Assembly (NCBI GenBank): GCA_028820215.1
Contig: JAPPKD010000242.1
Location: 1 to 10,467 of the forward strand
Reading direction: 5' to 3'
Length of the DNA stretch: 10,467 nucleotides
From: Spirochaetaceae bacterium
GTDB taxonomy: Bacteria > Spirochaetota > Spirochaetia > SZUA-6 > Bin103
The notes beneath the pieces are model-generated. The model did no database searches and was not told the origin of the DNA. It was given only the letters and a program-made list of their open reading frames with translations. The translations under genes and the position numbers were made by a program. Numbering within the stretch: the first letter of the stretch is position 1; each line of letters opens with the position of its first letter. Shown here piece after piece: positions 1 to 7,121 of this stretch.

Positions 1-52
1 TCGCCCCATGATCCCAACCTGCCTCAAACCGTCCGCCCCGGCTGAATAGTTA
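1..52. other. Left-edge sequence not continuous with the Res gene
   Basis: These bases sit directly before the Res fragment. In the Res frame they read as an unrelated proline-rich string ending in a TAG at 47-49, whereas a Res protein should continue into helicase sequence. I recognise no gene in them in any frame. Either this is a real deletion breakpoint or a chimeric or low-quality contig end; the similarly odd right edge of the window favours the latter. Confidence 0.5.
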
Positions 53-1543
53 CGACTTCTGAGCCTCGACACGCCGCTCAAGTTCATCTTCTCCCACTCG
101 GCCTTGCGTGAAGGCTGGGACAATCCCAACGTCTTCCAGATCTGCGCGCTGCGCGAGGTCCGTACCGAGCGGGAACGGCGCCAGACGATCGGCAGAGGCC
201 TGCGCCTGTGCGTCAACCGCCAAGGCGAACGCGTGCGCGGCTTTGATGTCAACACGCTGACGGTCGTGGCGCGGGAGAGCTACGAGGAGTTCGCCGAGCA
301 ACTGCAACGGGAGATAGAGGAAGAAACAAGGATTCGCTTTGGCGTCGTGGAGACGCATCAGTTTGCGAGGATTCCGGTCACTGGCGACGATGGTGCTACC
401 TCCGTCCTCGGCTTTGCGGCGTCGCAGGAACTCTGGCAGCATCTGCACGCGGCGGACTACATCGACGCGGAGGGACGCATCCAGGACTCCCTCCGCGAAG
501 CGCTCAAGGACGACAACTTCACGCCACCGGAGCGATTCGCCGCGCAGCGCACTGAAATCACCGAAGTGCTGCGCACGTTGGCGGGACGCCTCGACATCAA
601 GAACGCCGATGAGCGGAAGCGGGTGCGCCCGCGCCAAGCGGTTCTCCACGGCGCGGAGTTCAAAGAACTGTGGGACCGCATCAAGCACAAGACCACGTAC
701 CGGGTTCAGTTCGACAACGAAGGACTGATTGCGCAGTGCGCCCGGGCGCTTCAGGATGCGGCGCACATTCCCCCGACGCGGCTGCAATGGCGCAAGGCCG
801 ACATTGCCATCGGCCAGGGCGGCGTACAGGCCACCGAGAGGAGCAGCGCGGCGACGGTGGTGCTGGACGAACGCGACATTCCCCTGCCCGACGTCCTAAC
901 AGAGCTGCAGGACCGGACGCGCCTCACCCGGCGCAGCATCCAACGGATTCTCAGCGTCAGCCACCGACTCGACGACTTCAAGCGCAACCCGCAGGCGTTC
1001 ATTGAGCTTGCGGCCCAGGCCATCAACCGGTGCAAGCGCCAGAAGTTGGTGGACGGCATCAAGTACCAGCGACTCGGCGACGACCACTACTATGCGCAGG
1101 AGCTGTTCGAGAACGAAGAGCTGACGGGGTATCTCCGGAACATGCACGCCGCCACCAAGTCGGTGTACGAGCAGGTCGTCTACGAGTCCGACGTCGAGGC
1201 CCGGTTTGCGGATCAACTCGAAAAGAACGACGCCGTGAAGGTGTACGCCAAGCTCCCCGGCTGGTTCGCGGTGCCGACTCCGCTCGGGGCCTACCGCCCG
1301 GACTGGGCCGTCCTGGTCGACACCGACGCCGGCACCCGGCTGTATCTGGTGGTCGAGACGAAAGGCAGCCTCTACGCGGACGACCTACGCCTCACCGAAG
1401 AGGCCAAGATCCAGTGCGGCCGCGCGCACTTCGCGGCGCTGGAGGTGCGGGACCCGCCGGCCCGCTACGAGGTCGCCACGAGTGTCGAAGATCTCCTTGC
1501 TGGCGCTGGCGCCGCCCAAGTGAACAATCCGACAAACTCCTAA
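53..1543 (+). CDS. res: Type III restriction enzyme, Res subunit, C-terminal half (5'-broken)
   Basis: Res is the ATP-dependent translocating and cutting subunit of type III restriction-modification; it works in a complex with the Mod methyltransferase. Numbering from position 53, the fragment opens on superfamily 2 helicase motif V (SHSALREGWDNPN from about residue 14) and motif VI (QTIGRGLRL, residues 44-52). It ends in a PD-(D/E)xK endonuclease domain with D417 in RPDW and E435-T-K437 in VVETKG. About 496 residues remain, against roughly 970 in EcoP1I/EcoP15I Res (from memory), so the Walker A/DEAD half is missing. Reading continues upstream of the TTG at 104 with Res-like residues (LLSLDTP) until about 53, then meets a TAG at 47-49, so the TTG is not a true start. 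No mod gene is in view; it would normally lie upstream. As sequenced the protein could not hydrolyse ATP. The family call is strong; whether the break is biological is uncertain. Confidence 0.88.
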   Translation, partial: RLLSLDTPLKFIFSHSALREGWDNPNVFQICALREVRTERERRQTIGRGLRLCVNRQGERVRGFDVNTLTVVARESYEEFAEQLQREIEEETRIRFGVVETHQFARIPVTGDDGATSVLGFAASQELWQHLHAADYIDAEGRIQDSLREALKDDNFTPPERFAAQRTEITEVLRTLAGRLDIKNADERKRVRPRQAVLHGAEFKELWDRIKHKTTYRVQFDNEGLIAQCARALQDAAHIPPTRLQWRKADIAIGQGGVQATERSSAATVVLDERDIPLPDVLTELQDRTRLTRRSIQRILSVSHRLDDFKRNPQAFIELAAQAINRCKRQKLVDGIKYQRLGDDHYYAQELFENEELTGYLRNMHAATKSVYEQVVYESDVEARFADQLEKNDAVKVYAKLPGWFAVPTPLGAYRPDWAVLVDTDAGTRLYLVVETKGSLYADDLRLTEEAKIQCGRAHFAALEVRDPPARYEVATSVEDLLAGAGAAQVNNPTNS

Positions 1544-3240
1544 TCCTGAGACGTACCCGACTTCGTTTCGTTCACCGCCCAGAATTGCGGCGGCACCGGC
1601 ATCCGATGATGACGGCTCGCCGCAATGACCAACGGCCATAGCCTCCGCCTGATAGCCGAGAGCGATTGAAACGCGCATGAAGCATCGCACTCCGCTCTGA
1701 TTGGTGAAAGCATCGCGCCACATGACCGGACGATCTTGATGTTGGTCGCCGCCAAGCCGTGATCGTCGTTCCCACGATACATATGATCTTCTGAGTCGTC
1801 GCCCGGATACCATAGTTGCAGCGTAGAGTGCTTGAACGGCTCGGACGCGAAGTCCGCCAAGATTCCGAGCGTCTCAGTGTCCTCCGTAAGAGCTGCCCAG
1901 ACCGCAAGAGTCGGCACGAGTATGCTGCCACGGGTCGCCCTAACGCGATACTCCGAATCACCTTCAGGACGTTCGATGAGATCGTGATAATCTCGATACA
2001 TACACGGAAATGCGCCATTCGTCTGAAAAGCATACACCGTCGCTCGCGCGATTTGGCCGATCCATCCCTTGATAAAACGATGACATCCAACCATCCTCAG
2101 AAACAGACAAGCTATGTTTATGTCAATTGCTTGATCGTCTTTGATCGGAGTAACGAGAATCGGATTGTTCTGGACCATGTCGACAACGAGCTCCGTCAAA
2201 CGGTGTATCTTATCTTGAAACGCCTTCTCCGTTTCCTCCCTGACACCCCCGATCCGCGCTACCCAAAAGCTCCATATCCCTTGCAGAGAAACGCGACTTA
2301 ATAGATCGAACAGGCGAAGATTAACGTCCAAAGATTCACGGCTCGGTACAGCCGCGCTCAATCCGTGACGTGCTTTCGCTCTCCGCGCAACATAGCGGTC
2401 GATGTAGTCCTCCGTAATCAGCATATGCAGGTGAAGCAAACGCTTCATCGACTGCCAAAGCTGACGCGCTCCCTTCGACCCTCCTTCAAGCTGGTCCTTG
2501 ACCAAGGACCAGCCGACCAGTACGGAATATTCGCTGCACAAGTACCCGGACTCGGTATTGCCGGATTCCCGGCCCCACACGAAAAGGGTCCACAAACCGA
2601 TATATATCTGCCGTATCGCCGTGAGCCGACTAGGACGTGTTGCTCTACATCCGTCAGCGATGCTGGCCACGAAACGTCGAAAGTGCATCGTACCTGCATC
2701 CGGCTCGTCGACAAGCGCGAGCGCCTTGCGGAAATCCGACCTCCAAGTATTCGGCAATGCCTTCTCGCGAAGGACGCCTGAAAGCATTAGATCCGATATC
2801 CTGTCCCCGGTCCACACTTCGAAGGAAAGACATGGCGACTCGCGCTTGTCAATATACCCGTACACCTCCGCTTGAACGCTTTCATGCAATTCACCGCCGA
2901 TGCACAGAACAATACAGACGGGAAGATCACGATAGCGACTCGGTATATGATTTGGAATATATGCGTCCTGTATCTGATTGAGCGAGGGTCGAAGTGACTG
3001 CTCCCCCGAATCCCAATCGGACCGCCTGAGGTTGCCGGATTTGATCGAAATAAGATGGAGCGTCTTTGAACCGCCTTCATTGGTGCCGATCGCGGCAACA
3101 TCCACGCCAAGTTGTTTCGTCCCGATCGCTGGCCTCGAAATAACTGACCAACCGATCTCACTAAGGAGGTCAGGCATGATGACGTCAAGTTCCCCACGTT
3201 CCTTCAGTGAAGATAGATACTCGACAAATATGAGTTTCAT
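1540..3240 (-). CDS. Unknown protein with N-terminal restriction-endonuclease-like (Mrr/PD-(D/E)xK-type) domain
   Basis: 566 residues; I do not recognise a named family. Residues 1-80 look like a nuclease core: an N-terminal helix with E7, LLSEIGWSVISRP (about 25-37), then LGVDVAAIG with D47, and a strand LHLISIKSG with K67. This follows the Mrr-type order helix, D, (E/Q)xK, but the middle acidic or Gln position is S65. A further alpha/beta-like stretch (CIVLCIGG) follows near residue 110. Residues about 190-566 look mostly helical and carry an acidic patch (GDDSEDHMYRGNDDHG) and a C-terminal SRHHRMPVPPQFW stretch that resembles a conserved block. The ATG at 3240 overlaps the stop of the preceding gene as ATGA, with a weak AGGT about 10 nt upstream, so translation is probably coupled. 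Its TAG (1540-1542) overlaps the TAA of the convergent Res gene. A nuclease effector in a two-gene defence operon is an inference from domain order and neighbours. Confidence 0.8.
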   Translation of the reverse strand: MKLIFVEYLSSLKERGELDVIMPDLLSEIGWSVISRPAIGTKQLGVDVAAIGTNEGGSKTLHLISIKSGNLRRSDWDSGEQSLRPSLNQIQDAYIPNHIPSRYRDLPVCIVLCIGGELHESVQAEVYGYIDKRESPCLSFEVWTGDRISDLMLSGVLREKALPNTWRSDFRKALALVDEPDAGTMHFRRFVASIADGCRATRPSRLTAIRQIYIGLWTLFVWGRESGNTESGYLCSEYSVLVGWSLVKDQLEGGSKGARQLWQSMKRLLHLHMLITEDYIDRYVARRAKARHGLSAAVPSRESLDVNLRLFDLLSRVSLQGIWSFWVARIGGVREETEKAFQDKIHRLTELVVDMVQNNPILVTPIKDDQAIDINIACLFLRMVGCHRFIKGWIGQIARATVYAFQTNGAFPCMYRDYHDLIERPEGDSEYRVRATRGSILVPTLAVWAALTEDTETLGILADFASEPFKHSTLQLWYPGDDSEDHMYRGNDDHGLAATNIKIVRSCGAMLSPIRAECDASCAFQSLSAIRRRLWPLVIAASRHHRMPVPPQFWAVNETKSGTSQD

Positions 3241-4961
3241 GAAAGCGGAACCTCTGACCGGAAGCGTCGGAGAGCATGATCTAGACCAACCGGGTCCAAC
3301 ACCTCGAGCCGCGGAATCTCCATTTCCTGCTTGTAGCTCCCGAAGGTCGACACTTGACGATGAGGACTGCTATCGTCTCCCGTATAGAGATAATAGATCG
3401 ATCCGGTCCCGTACAGAACTGTCGACTCTTGGGCCAGAACGGACGCGATTGACCGTTCATACGCTTGTCGCTGAATTGTTTGCCACATGTTCGTTTCCCG
3501 GTGGTGTTGCAGCCCGAGCTGTCGTTCGCTAGGCCGAAATGCCTCACAGAATCCGGCCTCCTGAATGCCACTGAGATACTTCCTCAACTTATCAGACAGC
3601 CGAGTCACCATCGATCGAGCACGGTCCGTCGATGATACATTCTTTTCAAACCAATCGATTGAACTAGGATAGTTGATCAAGAAATAGTCGAACACAGTTC
3701 TTTCGAGCTCAGGACTCAAGTCATCTGGTACGGCTCTCATGCACGACATAAGCAGCGCTGCCGCACCCCACTTGTTTGCGAGGCAATATCCGATGATCTT
3801 TCTGCACAAGAATAGGATCCTATTTCCATCTTGAGAGAAATCAGCAAGATCGATATCCAGGCCCTTCGGAGCTTCGTCCTGCGGCAACAACTGACTCGCC
3901 GCAAGGCACACGGGTTTCTCACCTGTCATCAACATCGACACGACATACCATCCCAATAGGTCCGCGCTTCCACTCCTGAGTCTATGCCCGAAAGCGTCCA
4001 ATCGTTCCACATTCAAAGACTCGTCATCGTGGCCAAACAGCTTGACCACCAAAGCCAATACGCGCTTTCGATCTCCCCTGATGTCCCACTCGTACAGTAG
4101 GCTGTCGATGAGGTCGATCGTGTCGCGACGATGCTGCACGGCAGACGCGATGGCCGAGAACGACGCATCGATCATTCTTGATGTATAGACGCACTTGTGG
4201 GAATAAACGCCCAAGACGATCTCGTGGAGAGCATTCTGAGTGGGGCTCCTACAACCTTTCAATAGGACCGGTTCGATCAGATGGCAACTCTCGGCTCCGA
4301 GATGTTGTAGAGTGCCGATAGCCGCCCTGATCGCGACAGGCGCGTCGTGGTCAGAGACAGGTCGTTCAATTGCTTCCTCCAAGCACCTCACAACTTCCAG
4401 AACTAGGTCGGTATGTTGCCGAAGATCCATCAAGCCAAGCGCGGCAATGGCATCCAACCGACCCTCTGTCATCGGTTGACGGGCAACGCTGAGCGCTGCA
4501 CTGGCATACTTCCTCACGTCGTGCTGCGCCCCTGCAACTAGTACCGGTCTTAAGGCTCGTGAATACATCCGCATGTCGCTCTGGATCAATTCCAGGCCAC
4601 TTTGAGCGCGTTGCCGCGTCCGCTGAAACCACTCCCGAAGGGCGTCGGACACGCGACTGGCGGTAAGGGCATCTTCCGCTCGATCTAAGATTAAGCCGGC
4701 AGTTACGACCGCGGCCTTAGCGCTGCATTCGACTCTCGGCAACGTCATGCAAAACACTCTCTGGAACCCGTATAGAGATGTGCCGGATAGACCATTGAGC
4801 TGGTCGGATTTGCATGCGTTCAGAAAGGCGATACGACCGGAATTGCTCAATGTCGAGAGCGTTTCAGCTAGAACGCCGGTTTCTTCGTAGGGTGTCTCGG
4901 CGACGACAGACAGCAAAGTCCCGTTTGCGTGTGCCGACAACACCTTGTGCTCGATGCTCAT
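3237..4961 (-). CDS. Unknown 574-residue helical protein, first gene of a two-gene operon
   Basis: I do not recognise this family. The protein has no signal peptide and no clear membrane segment, so it is probably cytoplasmic. From about residue 100 to 450 it is a run of amphipathic helices with HEAT-like spacing, for example RKYASAALSVARQPMTEGRL and VAIRAAIGTLQHLGAE. The last 80 residues change character: a Tyr/Gly-rich stretch (YGTGSIYYLYTGDD) followed by EIPRLEVLDPVGLDHALRRF, which reads like a compact conserved end domain. No nucleotide-binding, protease or nuclease motif is evident. The ATG at 4961 has a good ribosome site (GAGGAA, 4972-4967, 5 nt spacing). The stop overlaps the next gene's ATG (ATGA, 3240-3237), so the two products are likely made together. 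A scaffold or sensor partner to the nuclease-like protein is a guess from architecture. The coding reality is well supported by length, RBS and coupling. Confidence 0.8.
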   Translation of the reverse strand: MSIEHKVLSAHANGTLLSVVAETPYEETGVLAETLSTLSNSGRIAFLNACKSDQLNGLSGTSLYGFQRVFCMTLPRVECSAKAAVVTAGLILDRAEDALTASRVSDALREWFQRTRQRAQSGLELIQSDMRMYSRALRPVLVAGAQHDVRKYASAALSVARQPMTEGRLDAIAALGLMDLRQHTDLVLEVVRCLEEAIERPVSDHDAPVAIRAAIGTLQHLGAESCHLIEPVLLKGCRSPTQNALHEIVLGVYSHKCVYTSRMIDASFSAIASAVQHRRDTIDLIDSLLYEWDIRGDRKRVLALVVKLFGHDDESLNVERLDAFGHRLRSGSADLLGWYVVSMLMTGEKPVCLAASQLLPQDEAPKGLDIDLADFSQDGNRILFLCRKIIGYCLANKWGAAALLMSCMRAVPDDLSPELERTVFDYFLINYPSSIDWFEKNVSSTDRARSMVTRLSDKLRKYLSGIQEAGFCEAFRPSERQLGLQHHRETNMWQTIQRQAYERSIASVLAQESTVLYGTGSIYYLYTGDDSSPHRQVSTFGSYKQEMEIPRLEVLDPVGLDHALRRFRSEVPLS

Positions 4962-4966
4962 GATTG

Positions 4967-4999
4967 TTCCTCGGTGTGATCTCTGTCGCTGTGATCATA
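4967..4999 (-). promoter_or_regulatory. Probable -10 box and ribosome site of the two-gene unknown operon
   Basis: On the minus strand a TATGAT hexamer (4999-4994) lies 32 nt before the start codon, followed by GAGGAA (4972-4967). The best -35 at 17 nt spacing (GGTACA, 5022-5017) matches only three consensus bases, so the promoter is weak or activator-dependent. Two copies of TGTGATC on the plus strand (4975-4981 and 4990-4996, period 15) flank the likely transcription start and could be an operator. Confidence 0.35.
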
Positions 5000-5147
5000 G
5001 CGGAGTCGGGCCGCCATGTACCGCTGCTGAAGCAGATTACGGACTTGGCAGGATACTCGTCCGCAGGCGTTCACGGCGGCTCCACCCATCTGCCGCGTTA
5101 CGCGCCGGGTGCCTGTCAACAGGATGCGCGATCCGACCGCATCCCTA

Positions 5148-5176
5148 GGCCGATCCGGCCGCTCTCGAGATCGGCC
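5148..5176. repeat. Inverted repeat, 8-bp arms
   Basis: GGCCGATC (5148-5155) and GATCGGCC (5169-5176) are exact reverse complements around a 13-nt spacer. It lies about 85 bp downstream of the lactonase stop. Without a T tract on either side it does not look like an intrinsic terminator; it may be a weak transcript-end hairpin or chance. Confidence 0.4.
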
Positions 5177-5260
5177 GCATGTAGCACGTGAGTCCTCGGA
5201 TGACGACGGCGCTTGACGGAGTCGTTCGATTAGCCGCCCGTGCCGTACTCGCGTTGGCTG

Positions 5261-6334
5261 TCAGGCCGGGGCGAAGGCGACGCTGGTCGGGCGCGGCACC
5301 TCGATCGACGAGCCGGTGGGGACCGGCATGCCGTTCTCGCCGTCGACGCGGAAGCTGAACACGGTTTCGCTTTGCTCGTTGGCTGCCAGCAGCCAGGTGC
5401 CGGAGGCGTCCACGTTGAAGCCGCGCGGCGTCTGGCCGCCGGTGGGCACGTGCCCGAGCTGGGAGAGCTCGCCGGTCTGCCCGTCGATCGAGAACACGGC
5501 GATCGAGTCGTGGCCGCGGTTGGAGCAGTACACGACGTGGCCGCGCGGATGCATGCGCACGTCCGCGGTCGAGTTCTCGCCCGAGAATCCGGCCGGCAGC
5601 GACGAGAGGGTCTGCAGGTGGGTGAGCCCGCCGTCGCTCTCGCAGCGGAACGCCATGATCGTGGAGGCCATCTCCCCCATCACGTAGGCGAACGCGCCGT
5701 CCGGCGTGAACGTCATGTGGCGCGGGCCGGCGCCGGGGGCCGACGCCGCGTCCGAGATGCGCGTCAGGCGCGCCGGGCCGTGCTCGACGCGGTACGTGAC
5801 CACGCGGTCGATGCCCAGGTCGGGCACGTGCAGGAAGCGGCCGTCGGCGGTGACGTTCGCCGAGTGGGGATGCGGCGCCTCCTGGCGCTCCGGGTTGACG
5901 CTCGATCCCTCGTGCCGCACCTCGACCGGGTCGCCAAGGTCGCCCCCGCCGCCGAGCGGCACCATCACCGCGCCGCCGCCGGTATAGCAGCCCACGAAGA
6001 CCGCGCGCTCCTGCGGGTCGATGCTCATGTGGCACGGCCCGGTGATGCCGAACTCCGCCGACGAGCGCAGGGTCAGCGCCCCGGTCGCGCGGTCCACGTC
6101 GTACAGACGAACCGCGGTGCCGCTCGGATCGCTGACGAATTCGGCCTCCACGACCGAATACAGCCGCGTGCCGTCGCGGCTGAACAGCACGTAGTTGGGG
6201 TTGGGAGCCTCTGCCGCGAGCTCCATGCCGGACAGCGCTCCGCTGTCCGTGTCGAGCTCGAAGCGATAGATGCCCCCGCCGGCGCCGTGATCGGCCAGGT
6301 CCATGTCGGTGAAGCTTCCCGTGTAGATGTCCAT
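5261..6334 (-). CDS. pgl: Lactonase, 6-phosphogluconolactonase (Pgl/YbhE) family beta-propeller
   Basis: Members of this family hydrolyse sugar lactones; the best-known reaction is 6-phosphogluconolactone to 6-phosphogluconate. Its 357 residues are close to the usual 330-390, and the whole length reads as repeated beta-blades. Recognisable family blocks are APNPNYVLFSRDG (43-55), PHPHSANVTADGRFLHVPDL (154-173), GAGPRHMTFTPDG (201-213), NSTADVRMHPRG with YCSNRGHDSIAVF (254-281) and QTPRGFNVDASGTWLLAANE (301-320). No signal peptide, so cytoplasmic. The start is set by a good ribosome site (AAGGAG, 7 nt before the ATG at 6334). It is the last gene of a leftward operon, 19 bp after an SDR epimerase/dehydrogenase stop, so it may open the lactone made by that enzyme rather than serve the pentose phosphate route. 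The family is firm; the substrate and the symbol are not. Confidence 0.88.
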   Translation of the reverse strand: MDIYTGSFTDMDLADHGAGGGIYRFELDTDSGALSGMELAAEAPNPNYVLFSRDGTRLYSVVEAEFVSDPSGTAVRLYDVDRATGALTLRSSAEFGITGPCHMSIDPQERAVFVGCYTGGGAVMVPLGGGGDLGDPVEVRHEGSSVNPERQEAPHPHSANVTADGRFLHVPDLGIDRVVTYRVEHGPARLTRISDAASAPGAGPRHMTFTPDGAFAYVMGEMASTIMAFRCESDGGLTHLQTLSSLPAGFSGENSTADVRMHPRGHVVYCSNRGHDSIAVFSIDGQTGELSQLGHVPTGGQTPRGFNVDASGTWLLAANEQSETVFSFRVDGENGMPVPTGSSIEVPRPTSVAFAPA

Positions 6335-6353
6335 GCGTTTCTCCTTCGCTGTG

Positions 6354-7121
6354 TCAGCGGTCCATGCGCCGCATCCAGAGGTGCTCCAGCCGGTGCGGCG
6401 GCTCCCAGCCCAGGACGCGGGCCAGTTTGTCGTTGCGGTACTTGCCGTGCGGGATCGTCGGGAACACGAAATAGGTCTCGCACCGCGAGGGCAGCCGCGT
6501 GTGGTCGACCTCCAGCGCGGCCCGTACCGCCAGCCCCGTGTCGGGCCAGGCGACGATGTAGGGCGGGATCATGTCCCGGCCCACGCCGCCCTTCTCGTGG
6601 TCGTCGAGCCTGCCCGCCTTGGTCGGGTGGCGCATCAGGTAGAACAGCAGCGTCTGCACGTACAGGTCGTGCTGCTCGCTGAACACGCGCAGCACCTCGT
6701 GGCCGAGCGCCTTGGTGATAGCGTACAGGAGCGTCCCCGGCTGCGGCGGCATGTCCGGGTGCAGGCCGAAGTCGAACTCGTCGTAGGACGGACCGGCGAC
6801 CTGATAATACGGACCGGTGTTGACGATGGTGCGGATGCCGTGCCGCACGGCCGCGGCGGCCACGTTGTAGTTGCCGCGCACGTTGACGTCCCAGGAGCCG
6901 CGCCGGTCCCAGCGCGACACCGACAGGTTGACGATCGCGTCCATGCCCTCGGCGGCGTCGATCACGCCGTCGTGGTCGCCGGCGTCCAACTGCCGGTATT
7001 CGTGCGCGAAGTCCGCCGGCGCCGCGTTGATGTCGGTCACGCGCAGCTCGTGCCGGCCTTGCAGGGCGGCGATTGCGTGCGGCCCCATGGATCCGTTGCC
7101 GCCGACGATCAACACCTTCAC
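6354..7121 (-). CDS. NAD(P)-dependent epimerase/dehydratase (extended SDR family)
   Basis: 255 residues. The Rossmann start is plain: VKVLIVGGNGSMGPHA, with the glycine motif at residues 7-13, and an acidic residue ending strand 2 (D30 in RVTDIN), which favours NAD over NADP. The catalytic pair is Y133 and K137 in LLYAITKALG, with NTGPYY around residue 101 at the usual Ser/Thr position and WDVNVRGNYN (77-86) as the family's conserved Asn block. It therefore looks active and likely works on a nucleotide sugar, sugar or sugar acid. The open frame extends to 7277, but the true start is the GTG at 7121: it falls exactly before the VLIVGG strand and overlaps the previous gene's TGA as GTGA, a translational coupling arrangement. 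The lactonase gene follows after 19 bp. The substrate cannot be read from sequence. Confidence 0.85.
   Translation of the reverse strand: MKVLIVGGNGSMGPHAIAALQGRHELRVTDINAAPADFAHEYRQLDAGDHDGVIDAAEGMDAIVNLSVSRWDRRGSWDVNVRGNYNVAAAAVRHGIRTIVNTGPYYQVAGPSYDEFDFGLHPDMPPQPGTLLYAITKALGHEVLRVFSEQHDLYVQTLLFYLMRHPTKAGRLDDHEKGGVGRDMIPPYIVAWPDTGLAVRAALEVDHTRLPSRCETYFVFPTIPHGKYRNDKLARVLGWEPPHRLEHLWMRRMDR

Larger units (their letters stand above)
4962..5260. other. Intergenic region between lactonase gene and unknown operon
   Basis: About 300 bases with no gene I can support. Apart from the likely promoter at its left end, it contains one inverted repeat (5148-5155 with 5169-5176). Short open frames on the plus strand here lack ribosome sites and resemble nothing I know. 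The minus-strand lactonase gene ends at its right border with no obvious T-tailed terminator, so read-through from that operon into the unknown operon is possible. Confidence 0.5.

Noticed and set aside
3440..3560. HEPN-like R-x5-H (RQLGLQH) near residue 480 of the helical protein
   Set aside because: A single short match without a recognisable HEPN helical frame; such patterns occur by chance.
4790..4850. CHAT/caspase-like Cys motif (RIAFLNACKSD) in the helical protein
   Set aside because: It resembles the Cys block of CHAT proteases, but no His-Gly partner lies upstream and the block is very near the N-terminus. Too weak to call.
4975..4996. TGTGATC repeats as a CRP-type site
   Set aside because: Both copies point the same way; a CRP site needs inverted half-sites. 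Kept only as a possible operator note.
5148..5176. Inverted repeat as the lactonase operon terminator
   Set aside because: Short 8-bp stem with a 13-nt spacer, and no T tract on the minus strand after it.
5240..6682. Long plus-strand open frame antisense to the lactonase and SDR genes
   Set aside because: Its protein is Arg/Ala/His-rich with no motif; the opposite strand carries clear lactonase and SDR blocks. High GC makes such antisense frames common.
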